From the NCBI GenBank assembly GCA_013396915.1, contig VWZL01002559.1, forward strand, positions 595,648 to 659,647: a stretch of DNA of 64,000 nucleotides, written 5' to 3'. Shown here piece after piece: positions 11,766 through 23,142 of the stretch (the first letter of the stretch is position 1; each line of letters starts with the position of its first letter). The notes beneath the pieces are model-generated. The model had not been told where the DNA came from, did no database searches, and saw nothing but the letters and a program-made list of their open reading frames with translations. A program made the translations under genes and the position numbers. Source of the DNA: Stercorarius parasiticus. Its lineage: Eukaryota; Chordata; Aves; Charadriiformes; Stercorariidae.

Positions 11766-14298
11766 CATTATTTTAAATTACAGCAGTTATAAGTTGCTTG
11801 ATTGGTTAACTCTTTCCTGCCTTTGAGGGAAGGCTATTTGACATACCCGAGTCGACTTGGCGAAGCAATGAAGGTTAGGAGACAAGAAGCGTGCGTGTAA
11901 AATGCGTAAGCTCATGGCTGCCTTGACCTGTTCTATTCTATCTACCTACCGCGTTTATTTTACTGTACAAATTACTACTTGTTCTGACTGATAAATTACT
12001 GCGGTCCTGATCAGCTCACCTCCTAGATCAGAATCCCAGCTTCCCCAACGGAGGAAAGGAAACCTACCAGCCAGCCAACTCTGCAGCTACCTCCCGCCGT
12101 TCCATCTCTACCATCTGATATTGAGGAATATACAAATTTTTCCTCTTCCGTTCTCTAACAGCCATGCCCAAAAAGAGCAGATGTCTACAAGGTTAGGCTG
12201 GCATTGCTGCCACCCTCCCTGCCACAGCATTAGTGTGGATCATCCAAGCAGACTCTCAGGATCATCCAAACAGGAAGAAAGGTCATTAGGCCCTTTCAAC
12301 AAGAACAAAACTTAAGGAAAGCAGGGCCAACTGGAAGAAGCATTAATAAACCGGAGCTTCCCAATAAAGTTTAAGTAAGCCTGGCTCATTGCCACTGCCT
12401 AACCACAGCAATGACAGAGAAGCATCTTAACGGTCTCCTTCAAAGCCATCTGTACTTGCCACAGTGAGCATCTGCAACATCTGATACAGCTAAACCTAAA
12501 GCCACAGCTGAAATCAGCTGCTTCATCATCTCAACAGTCTAAGATGTTCCTAAGAATATGAAAACAGTATTATACAAGCATTCCGCCTTCTTTTTAGTTT
12601 AAAGACAGAATCTTCCATATCACATGCAGATGAGAAAAACCTATTTTTTGACGGTCAGAACAAATCTTAACCAATAAACTGACCTAACAAGAGCTTTAAA
12701 GAATAATAATCTGAGGGTGCCACAACTTTTAGGAACTGAAGAACGAGATAGTCAATATACTTAGGAATCACCCTGGCATTCAGTGCACATTTAAACCCCA
12801 CAAATGTGCCAGTCTTTGAAACAGGACTTGTGCCAACTACCTTCTAGCATTATTCTGTTTACTTAACATAATATATTGTTACTAGTAGGGGCCTCAGAAG
12901 CAATTTGTGGTTTTCTACCACACGAGTTCCCTTCTCTGTGTTCTGGAAGGGACTGTTATGCTTCTTTGGTCTTGTATCACTGCTTTTTTGGTCTTAATGG
13001 AGAGTATAGGTTAGAGGCACTGGTAGCATACTGACATTTAAATTCAAATGATAGGATTCTACAATTAAAAAGGATCATATTAGTTTGCATCAGATTACAG
13101 ATTTCAAACAATCTAACTTTCAGGGATGTTTGGAAATAGGGTTAAAACTTTGTATATAGAGATGGGTTACACAGACCCATCTCTCTACCTCACCAAAACT
13201 ATTTCCCCAGAAAAGCCAAAGAAGGTTAGAATAAGAATTTTGGTTTGGTACCTTCTCCGCGTATCACTGACGCAAAATACTATCACAGTTTTACAGATGT
13301 TGTTTTTCCTTCTTACTGGCTAATGCTCCGTACAGGAAACCACTTACCTTCAATTTGAAAAGTATATTAAAGGCCAGGATGCATTTGAAGGAGCATCCTT
13401 TATGTGAAACTGCATATGACTACGATATGGATATGAATCTCAAGTCAAGTACCACCTTTACAGAGCTAGGCCACGCTATGGCCTTGGATTACACCTTAAA
13501 AAAGTAACCCACCACTATTCTATTTAAATTGCTCAACTGTTACAGTCATATTTCAGACAGATTAAGTCAGTGATACATAACAGCAGAGAATAAAAGTACA
13601 AATACAGCCTGCAAATATTGATAAGAAAATGCATCCTCCTGCTAAGACATTCTTTAAGCCTTCGTTCTCCAATATATGGATTTTTCATACACACCTTGAT
13701 ATCCTTACTGTAAATCTCATTAGACTGACAGTAGCTACCATTGTAGTCTTTTCAAAGACTACAAATGGCTTATTTAATATATTACTCTAGTAAAAGCAAA
13801 TGATTAACATTAATGGAAATAACAGTGGGACAAGGTTCAATCACTCTCAACAATTAAAAAGGGATAACAGAACTTTAACAAACTATTAAATAAGGACTTC
13901 TGATAGCTCAGCAAATAATACAACTAGGATACACATTTCCTAAAAATTAATCATCTTGAGGGAATTACTTCTGTTGTGTTCAGGGCTTTTTTCCAATATA
14001 ATAAGATAAAAGTCTACGTATAGCTTATTGGGTAAAGCAATCTGACTTGTTAAGCTTTGTTAAGCCGCAGGTATCTGTGACCTGTTCTTCGAGGGCCAGT
14101 AATCACCCTGCACGGTAACGTGCACACCCGGGCAATCCCCGGGGCATCCGGAAGCCCATGGCACGGACCACACAGACACCCTTAGCCTCCTCCTCGGGTG
14201 GCTGTCCCTACGCTCCCAACTCCACCACCCCCTCCTTGCTGCAGGGCCACAAAGCCCAGCTAAAAGACATGCAGCTCCTGATGCTCCTCTGGGCTGGT
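11766..14298. other. AT-rich non-coding stretch with a GC-rich end
   Basis: No gene seen. A minus-strand donor-like site (TTGAAG then GTAAGTGG, exon side about 13,347) is preceded by a short open frame but no convincing acceptor. The last 200 bp (14,095-14,290) are GC-rich and directly abut the LTR element. I see no match to the LTR element's right flank. Confidence 0.5.
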
Positions 14299-14566
14299 TG
14301 TGGCTGGGACAGAGTTAATTTTCTTCACCGTAGCTAGTATGGGGCTACATTTTGGATTTGTGCTGGAAACAGGGTTGATAACAGAGGGAAGTTTTCGTTA
14401 CTGCTGAGCAGGGCTTACAGGGAGCCAAGGCCTTTTCTGCTCCTCACACTACCCCACCAGCGAGTGGGCTGGGGGTGCACAAGAAACTGGGAGGAGACAC
14501 CGCTGGGACACCCGACCCCGACTGACCAAAGGGATATTCCATGCCATATGGTGTCATGCTCAGCAA

Positions 14567-14572
14567 TATAAA
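14567..14572 (+). promoter_or_regulatory. LTR TATA box
   Basis: TATAAA in the context 'cagcaatataaatctgg', at the position expected for the U3 promoter, about 190 bp before the ATTAAA polyadenylation signal. Confidence 0.65.
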
Positions 14573-14761
14573 TCTGGGGGAAGAAGGAGGAAGGCAGGGG
14601 ACGTTCGGAGTGATGATGTTTGTCTTCCCAAGTAACAGTTACATGTGATGGGTGATGGAGCCCTACCTTCCTGGAGATGGCTGAACACCTGCCTGCCCAT
14701 GGGAAGCTGGGAATGAATTTCTTGTTTTGCTTTGCTGGTGTGTGTGGCTTTTGCTTTACCT

Positions 14762-14767
14762 ATTAAA
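14762..14767 (+). promoter_or_regulatory. LTR polyadenylation signal (ATTAAA)
   Basis: ATTAAA in 'cctattaaactgtc', about 125 bp before the LTR end. The same block recurs in the 3' LTR portion at 15,930-15,935, which supports its role. Confidence 0.6.
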
Positions 14768-14899
14768 CTGTCTTTATCTCAACCCACAAGATTTCTCACT
14801 TTTACTCTTCTGATTCTCTCCCCCATGCCACTGGTGTGGGCAGCAAACGGCTGTGTGGGGCTTAGTTGCTGGCTGAGGTTAAACCATGACAGTCCCTTT

Positions 14900-14920
14900 T
14901 GGTGCCAACATGGGACTCAA
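14900..14920 (+). promoter_or_regulatory. Primer binding site, tRNA-Lys type
   Basis: Eight bases after the LTR end the sequence reads tggtgccaacatgggactc. This matches the complement of the 3' end of tRNA-Lys(CUU), TGGCGCCCAACGTGGGGCTC, with a few changes and one missing C. A lysine primer is typical of betaretrovirus-like (ERVK-type) elements. The assignment rests on memory of the tRNA sequence. Confidence 0.7.
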
Positions 14921-14999
14921 AAGTTTCGAGATAATGACAGAGCAGATTGGAATGTGCTAGATCAAGTTTATAGCTGTTCTTGCTGTTTAGCTATTAATC

Positions 15000-15019
15000 G
15001 GCAGGCTTCCATGCCTGCC
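15000..15019 (+). other. Leader stem-loop
   Basis: GGCAGGC, loop TTCCAT, GCCTGCC: a perfect 7-bp GC-rich stem about 80 nt after the primer binding site, where retroviral leaders carry packaging and dimerisation hairpins. The structure is seen; a packaging role is inference. Confidence 0.4.
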
Positions 15020-15232
15020 ATGGGGCTTGCTTGCCTTACTGCATATTAGAGTCTAGTGCTCGTTAGCGGCTCCTTTTTGCTTTCACTGCTTGCTGTACTG
15101 CTTATCTATCATCTTACTGTGCTGTGCCTGGGAACATTTTTATAACAGCAATGGCCACGTGCCTGGGCTGGCAGATGGCCAGGGCATCGCTGCCATTTCT
15201 GTGATGCTGTACTGGACAGGCTGGAACTCCAG

Positions 15233-15850
15233 TGTCAACTCGAGTCGAAGGGACTGTGACCTGCGGATCAGTCCACGTATGAACAGGACACCCCGAAGTG
15301 TCCATGGCGATGGTTAAGTCCATGCCAGAGCAGGTACACCTCGAAGCACCTGTGGCCGTGGTTATGTGTCTGCTGCAGCAGGTATACCTCTGAAGGGATT
15401 GTGGCCCAAGGATAAGTCCATGCTGGAGAAGGTACATCTGGAAGCATCTGTGGCTGTGGATAAGTCCATGCTGCAGCAGGTACACCTTGAAGCATCAGTG
15501 GCTGTGCACGAGGTCATGCTGGAGCACCTCAAAGCCACGGATAAGCCCACGAGAGCAGGTACACCTCCGGAGGGACTGCAGCCACCGGTGAGGACATGTT
15601 GGTTCACTCCTGAAGGGACTGTGGCTGTGGGTAAGGCCACGCTGCAGCAGGTGTATCTCTGAAGGCACTGTGGCGCACGGATAAGGCCACGTTGGAACAG
15701 GTCAACCTCAAAGCGACTGTGGCTGTGGGTACATCTCTACCGGAGCAGGTACAGCCCTGAAGAGAAGGTGCCTCATAGGTAGGTCTCCACCTGGAGCAGG
15801 TTCTCCCCTAAGGGACTGCAGTCTGTGGGGAAGTCCAACCCAGAGCAGGG
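15233..15850 (+). repeat. Tandem array of ~48-bp units, about 13 copies
   Basis: Each unit starts with a 'ggtacacctc'-like block, passes through 'gaagggactgtggctgtgg' and 'taagtccatgctg'-like blocks, and ends 'gagca' or 'cagca'. Unit lengths are 47-51 bp where complete. One unit near 15,530 is shortened to about 31 bp. Copies differ by about 10-30 percent by eye. As 48 is a multiple of three, frames stay open on both strands (98 codons at 15,366-15,662 plus, 123 codons at 15,114-15,485 minus) and show a 16-residue period. This follows from the repeat and is not evidence of a protein. Confidence 0.88.
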
Positions 15851-15852
15851 GC

Positions 15853-15863
15853 AAGGGGAGGAG
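15853..15863 (+). promoter_or_regulatory. Candidate polypurine tract
   Basis: An all-purine run AAGGGGAGGAG lies right after the tandem array and before the 3' LTR portion. This is the place and type of sequence used to prime plus-strand DNA synthesis. The LTR U3 that should follow is missing, so this is positional inference. Confidence 0.45.
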
Positions 15864-15928
15864 TTCATTGCAACATTAAACCCTATGGTTTTTGTTGTTA
15901 TTGTTATTTTTCTTTTCCATTATTGTTC

Positions 15929-16061
15929 TATTAAACTGCCTTTATCTCAACCCATGAGTCTTCTCACTTTTACTCTTCTGATTCTCTCCCCCATGCCACT
16001 GTGGGGGAGTGAGCAAGCGGCTGCGTGGGGCTTAGTTGCCAGCTGGGGTTAAACCACGCCA
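15929..16061 (+). repeat. 3' LTR portion lacking U3
   Basis: From 'tattaaactg' to 'ttaaaccacgcca' it aligns along its length with the end of the 5' LTR (14,761-14,891), including the shared block 'tctgattctctcccccatgc'. Upstream, between the purine tract and this block, is a T-rich 65-bp sequence with no match to the 5' LTR start. The U3 was therefore lost by deletion or replaced. Confidence 0.82.
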
Positions 16062-16797
16062 TCTTCTGTGTGGATAGAAACTGGAACCTTCCAGTTCCTA
16101 TTACTCTATCCAGCTTCTATTACACCTGTCACTGTTAACCGCAGATGTCCTCTCCCATCCCACACGCGGTCAGTGTGTGCTGGCAGACACCACAGGGCTC
16201 CCCAGCCAGCAGGGGCAGCCCCGACTGGGGCCGGCAGCCACCACCGTACTCTCTGTGGCAACTCACGGGCCACCTCCGGTGCTTTGAAGCGTTTCACTGG
16301 AGTTGGTGGGAATGTGGTGGTACGCTCCAAAACATTTTATAATCAGTCCTGTCCTTCCTTTTCCCAACAGGATTTGACAGAATGGCTGCCCTTCAGCCAA
16401 AAAAATGGAAAAAAAAAAACCCAAACCAAGACACACAAAAAACCCACAAAAAACCAGCACACTTAACAGATTCATCCGTTCACTTCCACCAGAACATCTG
16501 GGAATACCTCTCACAAAAGACATTCCAGAAATTCAAGCAACAATAGAGTCAAACCTGATCTGAAATAATCTTGACGGCTGTTTGTGGCTTTTATATATAA
16601 ATACACTATTCTGAGAACTCAGAATTTGTATTCATATGTAGATTTGAAGTAAGTGTTTAAATTTTTTTGCAAAGGCATTTCTTTTCTGAGCTTTACAATA
16701 TGAAAGCTTAAAGAATTACCGCTATAGACACTGTAATCGTTAATTTTACTTGTAACTATAACATATAATTTATACAAAAATATTTATTCACATTTGT
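16062..16797. other. Stretch between two LTR pieces
   Basis: GC-rich from about 16,140 to 16,330, then AT-rich with an A-rich run near 16,400-16,460. No gene recognised. Overlapping open frames on both strands (132, 74 and 86 codons) carry no known domain. Confidence 0.5.
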
Positions 16798-17115
16798 TGT
16801 GGTTTAACCTCAGCCAGCAGCTAAGACCATGCAGCCGCTTGCTCAATTCTCCTCTTCTCCCCCCAAAACGGCAGGGAGGAGCGGAGGGGAAAAGAAAGAA
16901 AATTCATGCATTGAGATAAAGACAGTTTAAAAGAACACTAAAAGGAAAATAACAATAACAGCAACAGCAGTAAAAGAATATACAAGATAAAGTAATACAA
17001 CACAAGTCACACTCACCACCCAGTGATCGGGTGGTGATACACAGTATATGAAATAAAAATACACTTTCAATGAAGATTAGTTGGGCATCATGCTCAGCTT
17101 CCAGACTGAACCATA
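16798..17115 (-). mobile_element. ERV LTR fragment, minus strand
   Basis: Begins TGTGGTTTAACCTCAGCCAG, the reverse complement of the LTR end (CTGGCTGAGGTTAAACCACA) seen at 14.9 kb. It continues with 'ttgagataaagacagttta', the reverse of the block around the polyadenylation signal. Similarity fades after about 17,115, near 'gcatcatgctcagcttcc'. A 5'-truncated or solo LTR of a related family, opposite in direction to the element at 14.3-16.1 kb. Confidence 0.75.
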
Positions 17116-20100
17116 CCATGAAGATCCATTAAGCTGCTTCTTAATCCCAGATTCAGGACTATGAAACAATAGTTGTGACAATTTTGCCAGAATTTCAGAA
17201 CTTTTTGAAGCAACTGAGCTTAGGGGCTTGCCAAAACATAAATGTTATTCTAGAATAAAGGGGACTATTCTACTCGTGAACGAAAATCTTATTGGACAAA
17301 AAACCCCACAATATCTAGTGTAGAAGAACCCCACATCCAAACCCAATTCTTTTGTGTGTGCCTTATTTTTCTTTAATTCACTTTCAAAGACACCGAGCAT
17401 TTCCCAATAAACACATCCTCGTGTTAATTTATTCCAGACCCTCCACACATCACTTTCTGATCTTGCTGACCTAACAAATACCTGCACTGCACTGTATAAA
17501 TGTTGTCTTCTTCAACGTTTTGTGAAAGATGTTATTCACAAGGTAGCAACAGGCAGAAGAACTCAACAGGGACTTGAGTGAGGATTGAAGTGGTGCTTGT
17601 CAAACCAGCAATGTGACTAAATGGAAATATTTTCTAGTATTTCCCTGAGTGAAACAATCCTTCAAACGATGCATTGTTATAATAATCTTATTTCACCAGA
17701 AACATTCACGTGCTGCAGAGAACTACATTCCACACTAACAAGGAAGTTGTATTCCTTCAGAAAGAGTTAAAAAAAAAAAGTTATGCTTGTGTCTGGTCAG
17801 AAATGTGTGAAGAAGGGCTTTCTGGCCAAACAATGCATGGTAGTACCTCCTCTGCCACCCAAGGATGCTGTGCAATGGCCAGGCGACACAAGACCTGAAG
17901 ATGAACGAACCCAAAACACTGCTATTGCTTATGGTAAACCATGGTGGATTACACGGGGATCACACCCAGGTTTAACCTACCAGCGAGCACAGATTATGAA
18001 GTCTGAATGATTGTTTCACTGGATTTTTTACTACCTTTTCTCAGAGGCAGAACTGTCACTCTTTTCATCACTCAAAAAACCCAAAAATGAATACAAACGA
18101 GGAATATGTTTGTAATGGAGGAAGAAAGGGACAACTAGCTTTAAGCACAAAGAACAGGACTAAGTATTTTGGGGGGAGGGGAGGTGAGAAATGGTAATGA
18201 TCTATTTCAGTGTGGGTCACTTGTCAGCTCACACCACAGAGGCAAACTGCCGTTCAGAGGGCTACAGAGCCCACAGGGAAGTGTTCCAGGAGCAGCAGGT
18301 AACTTTGGGGGCCCAGAACTCAAAGCCTCATCCAGAACTTGTCCACCTGGATGACTAACATCACCATCACCGCTTGCCAGGGCTAATTCATAGACATGAT
18401 CTCTTAGCAAGGCTTTTGCTCCAGGTAAATTTGTTGGATGTCTTAATGTCTAGTAATAAAACTGCAGATCATAGTGATAAACCCCCAACAGCCTCTGCCT
18501 GTCTGAGGCTGGCATCAGCTCCCATACTACTACTTCTCTGCCGTATGCCCTTACCGATCAGTATGTGATGATCATGCTAACATACAAATCTCCATAAACA
18601 TATACAGAATGGGTGAAAAAATAAAGTAGTAAATTACTATTAAATAAATACAAAAGCCTTAATGGAAAGTTAAGAAAAGAAACAGGCAAAGTTTATTTAT
18701 ATCACTCCAAAAAAGGGAAAGAGAGAGAAAAAAAAATCTGAAGCACTTGTAAACCAGTCAAAGCCAGAAAAGCATAATTCTTTTCTCCTCTTTAAACTGT
18801 TGCAAGGTGGCTTATGCATGGGCTGTTAAGGGTCTGATAATTTAAGATCATTGAGTATTTATCAGTCATTCCAGCTTAATAATTTTGGAAGTGTCCAGCA
18901 CCATCAGATAAGCAACTGCTACTCAAATTCTACTTGAAACAGCATTACTTCTTAGAAATTCACATATTTGGATGTATTTCTTATAATTTCTGTATACAAA
19001 TAGTCACTTTCTTTTTATACAGCATCGTGCTACAAAGATGAACTGCATACCTTTGTTACACATCTCGTTTTGTTGTCTGAGTCAGACATTCCCAGTCTCT
19101 AAAAATATAAAGCTTATAGAGTTATTTTCAAAAGCTCAAGAAAAAGAAGATAATGTATAATGCATACATTTATATATATACATATAAAATTGTATACAGT
19201 GAAACTACACGATTACATTCAAGGTTAGGATTAAGACCTATATTTCTTGAACACTGATGTCAGTGTTCAAAGATGTTAGTTGACCTTGAGGATAAAAATA
19301 AATTTTGCAGTCCTGCATCGTGTCCTCAACTTAGTTCACTAAAGGCATCTAAATGTTCTGTGCTTACATACCATAAACCAGTTAAACACAGATATTCCAT
19401 ATTAATTATATTTAGTACTCCTAACTTCGATTTGTGGAGAGGAAAATTAGGTTTCCTGAGAGCTGCTGTAGCTTCCAAACATCATCTTATTCACAAGCAA
19501 CAGAGATGCTTATAGCATTATATTTAGATAAAGTAGCGATGAGAACCCTCAGCACATTATTTGCAAAATTAAATCCTGCTGATGTTTTTTTCCTCTTGCC
19601 ATTTCATTAATTCTATCTCAGGAGCAACAGTGGAAGATCATAATACGTGTAAGAGATAAAATAAGAAGATATCTAATGAAATGTAATTCAGAATTCTGTG
19701 TCTTCCACTTTTAAAATACTGGAAATTTTGTAAATATAACTTCTGTGAATGGGGAGCGAAGACTCAAATACAAGCTTCCAAAAACCACTGAGGTGATAGA
19801 TACTAGCACTGGCTTTCATGTAATTAATTCTCTGAAGGAACACTCGAATGCTAAGCTCAAATATCCGTTTAAAAAGGCAATGATTTCTCAAAGAAACATT
19901 TTACATAAGCTGTTAGGCTTTGATTTTTCCTGTCCTATGAAAATCCTGGGGTCCTCCTTAATTAATGATCAGACACAACACTTGGTGTACTGAAGGCTGG
20001 CAGCAGTCCACGGTGCCACCTGAAGTGTTTGCCTGCGTTTGCTCAGGTGTTTGGTTGGGGTGTTTTAGCTGACTCCACATTAGATGCCTTCAAGAGCTCC

Positions 20101-23060
20101 AAATTGTTTGAGAGCTGCCCAAGAGGCGTCTCTCCAGCAACCCGATCCCTCTCCCATTCCCTGCACTCAGCAAAGCAAGGAACAACGCCTCCAGTTCCCA
20201 AAAGCTATTTAACTTGCCATGAAGAAAACAGACTGTGTGTTCACAGCCTTAACTGGAAAAAAAGTCATAGCAACTTTACACAATACTGTATGAGACCACA
20301 GTTCAACCTATTATTTATACTAATAAACACACAGCATCCTAAATTTAATAGTAAGTCTATAGTTGTCCAAAGTAATTTGTCTGAAGAGAAAATGGTATCC
20401 CTTGGTTGTCAGGAAGATTTATTGCTAAATAAGTGTCCTGTGCACATGCGAAAGGCAAAAATACCCATCCCACATCACATTTGTAGCCGTCCTCCCAATG
20501 ATGCCATCTGAATTCTTGCCAGCACTTCTAGCAGAAAGCAGAGCACTCCATATAGTCCAGAACAGATTTCAGAGAAAAGCGTACAGATATGAGAATGATC
20601 ATTTGTTATTAAGGAAATCAAAGAAAACTGTTTCCTGTGTCTATCCTCTAAAGTAGTTGGGAAAGCATCTTTATGACAGCTTGCTTTCCTCTTCTTCCTC
20701 CTACAAGATTACAACAATATTCTGATGCTTCTGAAAACAGAACTTCATTTTACATCATTTACTTTCTCACTGTCTGAGCTAAAAAGAAATTAAATATAAT
20801 TACACAGAAATAAACTCAACGTCTATCACAGTATTAAGAATCAGAATAAGTTAATTTCCTTTAGGGTATATTATTTCAATGGGTGTGAAAGGAGGTATTT
20901 GTAAAGCAACTGATGAACGAGACTCACTGCACTGGAAGGAAGAGTACCTGCTTGCACTTAACACTTTCGGAATTCTTTCATCAAATGTCATTTCTAGTCA
21001 GTGTTACCAAACTGACTAATAAAACTAGAGATCAACATTGAACTGTGTGGATAAGGAACTTTTCCGAATTTTATAACAATACATTCTGACAGTTTAAAAT
21101 AAATGACATTGCTAAAAAAACCCCCAACCAACCAACAATAAAAAAACCCCAAACCAAAGGCACCAACCCACAGAGCTGCTGTAAACAGTCATCTCCATTC
21201 CATCAATAATATCAAAATTATCTTTCATTCCCAGATAGCCACATACTATGGCGCAAAAGTTGTTACAGTCTTTTGCTGCTGTTTACAAAGTAGTGATGCT
21301 TCCAAGTGGAAGCTGTGCATCTCCCGACCTCTTACAGAAAAACAGCCATAAAAGCCTGAGCACCATTTATGGAGGTCAGCGTTGGAAACCACCCGAAAGC
21401 CTTCAGTACGGTATTAAAGGAATCCAGTGGCAAAACATGACTCATACAAAGCAAAGATATAACAGCAATAAAATACGAATCTACACAGGATAGTTCATTC
21501 ATACAAGTTTTGGATCCTATGTCTTCTTGAAGGTAAAAATAATAATCACCACAAAGGACAGACATCTTGAAATCACAGTCTGTAAAGACCAAAATTACCA
21601 CACTTGTAAGAAAATCCGGTTTCTTTTCTCCTGTCTCATGAGAAAACTTAAAATATATGATTTATTTGGGTGATATGAATAGAGAAAGTGATTGCAATGG
21701 AGTTACATCAGTAAAATATGCTATGTTTGTTTGCAGAATCGGCACAAGAAGACTAAGTTAGTGACTTCAGTCTTAATGAAAGGAATGCATAACTAGTACA
21801 AGGAAATGCAGGCCTGGCACTTTGTTTTTTCTATCCCTTACAGAACCAATCCAAGGAATTACATTAAAACACAACTAGTGACTTATGCAGTACTTGTCCA
21901 CTCAGCATTCTGCAAGAGGAACTAAAACATCTGCCATTGGACATACAAAAACCAGCATCAAGTCAAGCTTAAGTAATACAGTTTTACAAAGATTTAGTGA
22001 TAACTTCAATGAGCCATTTCGATTTTCTTTTTTTAAAGGCTTCAGACCTCAAGCTGTTAAGAAGATAAAGCATCAAGGCTTCTGACTAATCTCACTCTTG
22101 ATTTTCAGACCAACAGCCAATCTTTTATAAATTTGGCACCTAGCAAAATCATGCATCAATTTTGGTTTATACCAAGCAAGTGGTGTGATATTCAGCATTT
22201 CTCTGGAGATAATACATCAGTGAGATTCAGATCCTTTACCCCCTTCCTCTCTCACTCCACACTTCATCTGTAAATAACCGTTTCCACATTTATAAGCTCT
22301 AATATGATCCCCGTGGAGATCTCTCTCAGATCTCCTACACACGCCTTACATAAAATGTTGCCTCTCTCTTCATCACCACACGATCAGCTCAAGCTCCACA
22401 AGACTACAGAGATGTATATTTAGCTGTAAAATAATGAAACCTAGCACAGCTTATGTTCAGTTATATCATCCTGAAAAATACTTGAGTGAAGTACCGAGCA
22501 ATTAGTTTGTACTGAACTCCATGCTGCCCCAATTACATATCAGTAGTTAAGCAAGATACTTCAAACCAGGTTTGATAGTTCTACCCAAAAGCAACGCAGG
22601 CACCTTCTCATCCATCGATGACCCCTCTGTCTGCACCTTCAGCAGCAACTGCCTGCCACCGAGGGCTATGGCCATGACAACACCTTAGATTCTGAGCTCA
22701 CTTCTACTCCTCATACTGAAACTACCTCCATGATACTTTTTCAAAAGACTACCTCAAAGACACTGCTTGCTCTCCAACCATTAATTGAGGCTCTTTGGAG
22801 CTCCGAACTCACGCTTGCGTAACAACTCTCAATTCTTCACAGCACTTGCAGGAGTAGGGGTTCATACTGCTCAATAGTGTGGGGTGGGGAGAGAGGGGCT
22901 GCTTGTTCAATACCTTTTCAACGAAACTTCCCCAAGTTGGTTATCACAGACAGCTTGTGTCTGCAGGGAACTTAGCCAAAGCCACAAACAGGCCTCTGAT
23001 GAAAGAAGAGATCTCTAGACAGAAGGATGACCCTGCTGCAACAGTATTAGCTAGGAAGAT
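17116..23060. other. AT-rich non-coding stretch
   Basis: No gene or repeat family recognised over about 6 kb. Notable items are a G-rich run at 18,171-18,186, a 24-bp near-perfect palindrome at 19,247-19,270 and an A/C-rich low-complexity patch at about 21,112-21,155. The 160-codon frame at 20,029-20,511 has no recognisable domain. Confidence 0.55.
19247..19270. repeat. Short inverted repeat (11-bp arms, 2-base spacer)
   Basis: TTGAACACTGA, spacer TG, TCAGTGTTCAA. Both arms are perfect. It can form a tight hairpin or bind a dimeric protein. Function unknown. Confidence 0.7.
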
Positions 23061-23142
23061 CTAGATTTAATTTCAACATCCATCACAAATTCTCCCTGTA
23101 ACCTTGACCAAGTGATTTAGTTTCACCATGTCCGTTTCCTAT
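23061..23142 (+). mobile_element. MIR-like ancient SINE remnant
   Basis: 'ctgtaaccttgaccaagtg' followed by 'atttagtttcaccatgtcc' and 'gtttcctat' matches the MIR core order (TGTGACCTTGGGCAAGT, CACTTAACCTCTCTG, CAGTTTCC) with many changes. Weaker than the copy at 11.7 kb. Confidence 0.48.

Larger units (their letters stand above)
14299..14891 (+). repeat. 5' LTR of the retroelement
   Basis: Begins TGTGGCTGGGACAGAGTTAA and ends GGTTAAACCATGACA, giving the TG...CA termini of an integrated LTR, 593 bp long. This is a common avian endogenous-retrovirus LTR type. It carries a TATA box at 14,567-14,572 and an ATTAAA signal at 14,762-14,767, separated by about 190 bp, which places R between them. It is followed at once by a primer binding site, so it is a true 5' LTR and not a solo copy. 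Confidence 0.88.
14299..16061 (+). mobile_element. Non-autonomous LTR retroelement with a tandem-repeat interior
   Basis: Order seen: complete 5' LTR (14,299-14,891), primer binding site (14,900-14,920), about 310 bp of leader, a ~48-bp tandem array (15,233-15,850), purine tract (15,853-15,863), and a 3' LTR portion starting near its polyadenylation signal and ending at 16,061. No gag, pol or env frame is present, so the element would have depended on proteins from another element. The two LTR ends differ at about a dozen sites plus small indels over ~130 bp, suggesting an old insertion. I see no matching target-site duplication. An alternative is that two neighbouring fragments of one family were brought together, but the PBS, repeat and purine-tract order fits one element. 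Confidence 0.75.

Noticed and set aside
15114..15662. Periodic open frames on both strands that could be taken for a repeat protein.
   Set aside because: They arise from the 48-bp tandem repeat being a multiple of three, and exist in both directions. No start context or host-gene structure supports a protein.
20029..20511. 160-codon open frame on the plus strand.
   Set aside because: No domain or familiar peptide, no splice or promoter context, and stop-poor by chance.
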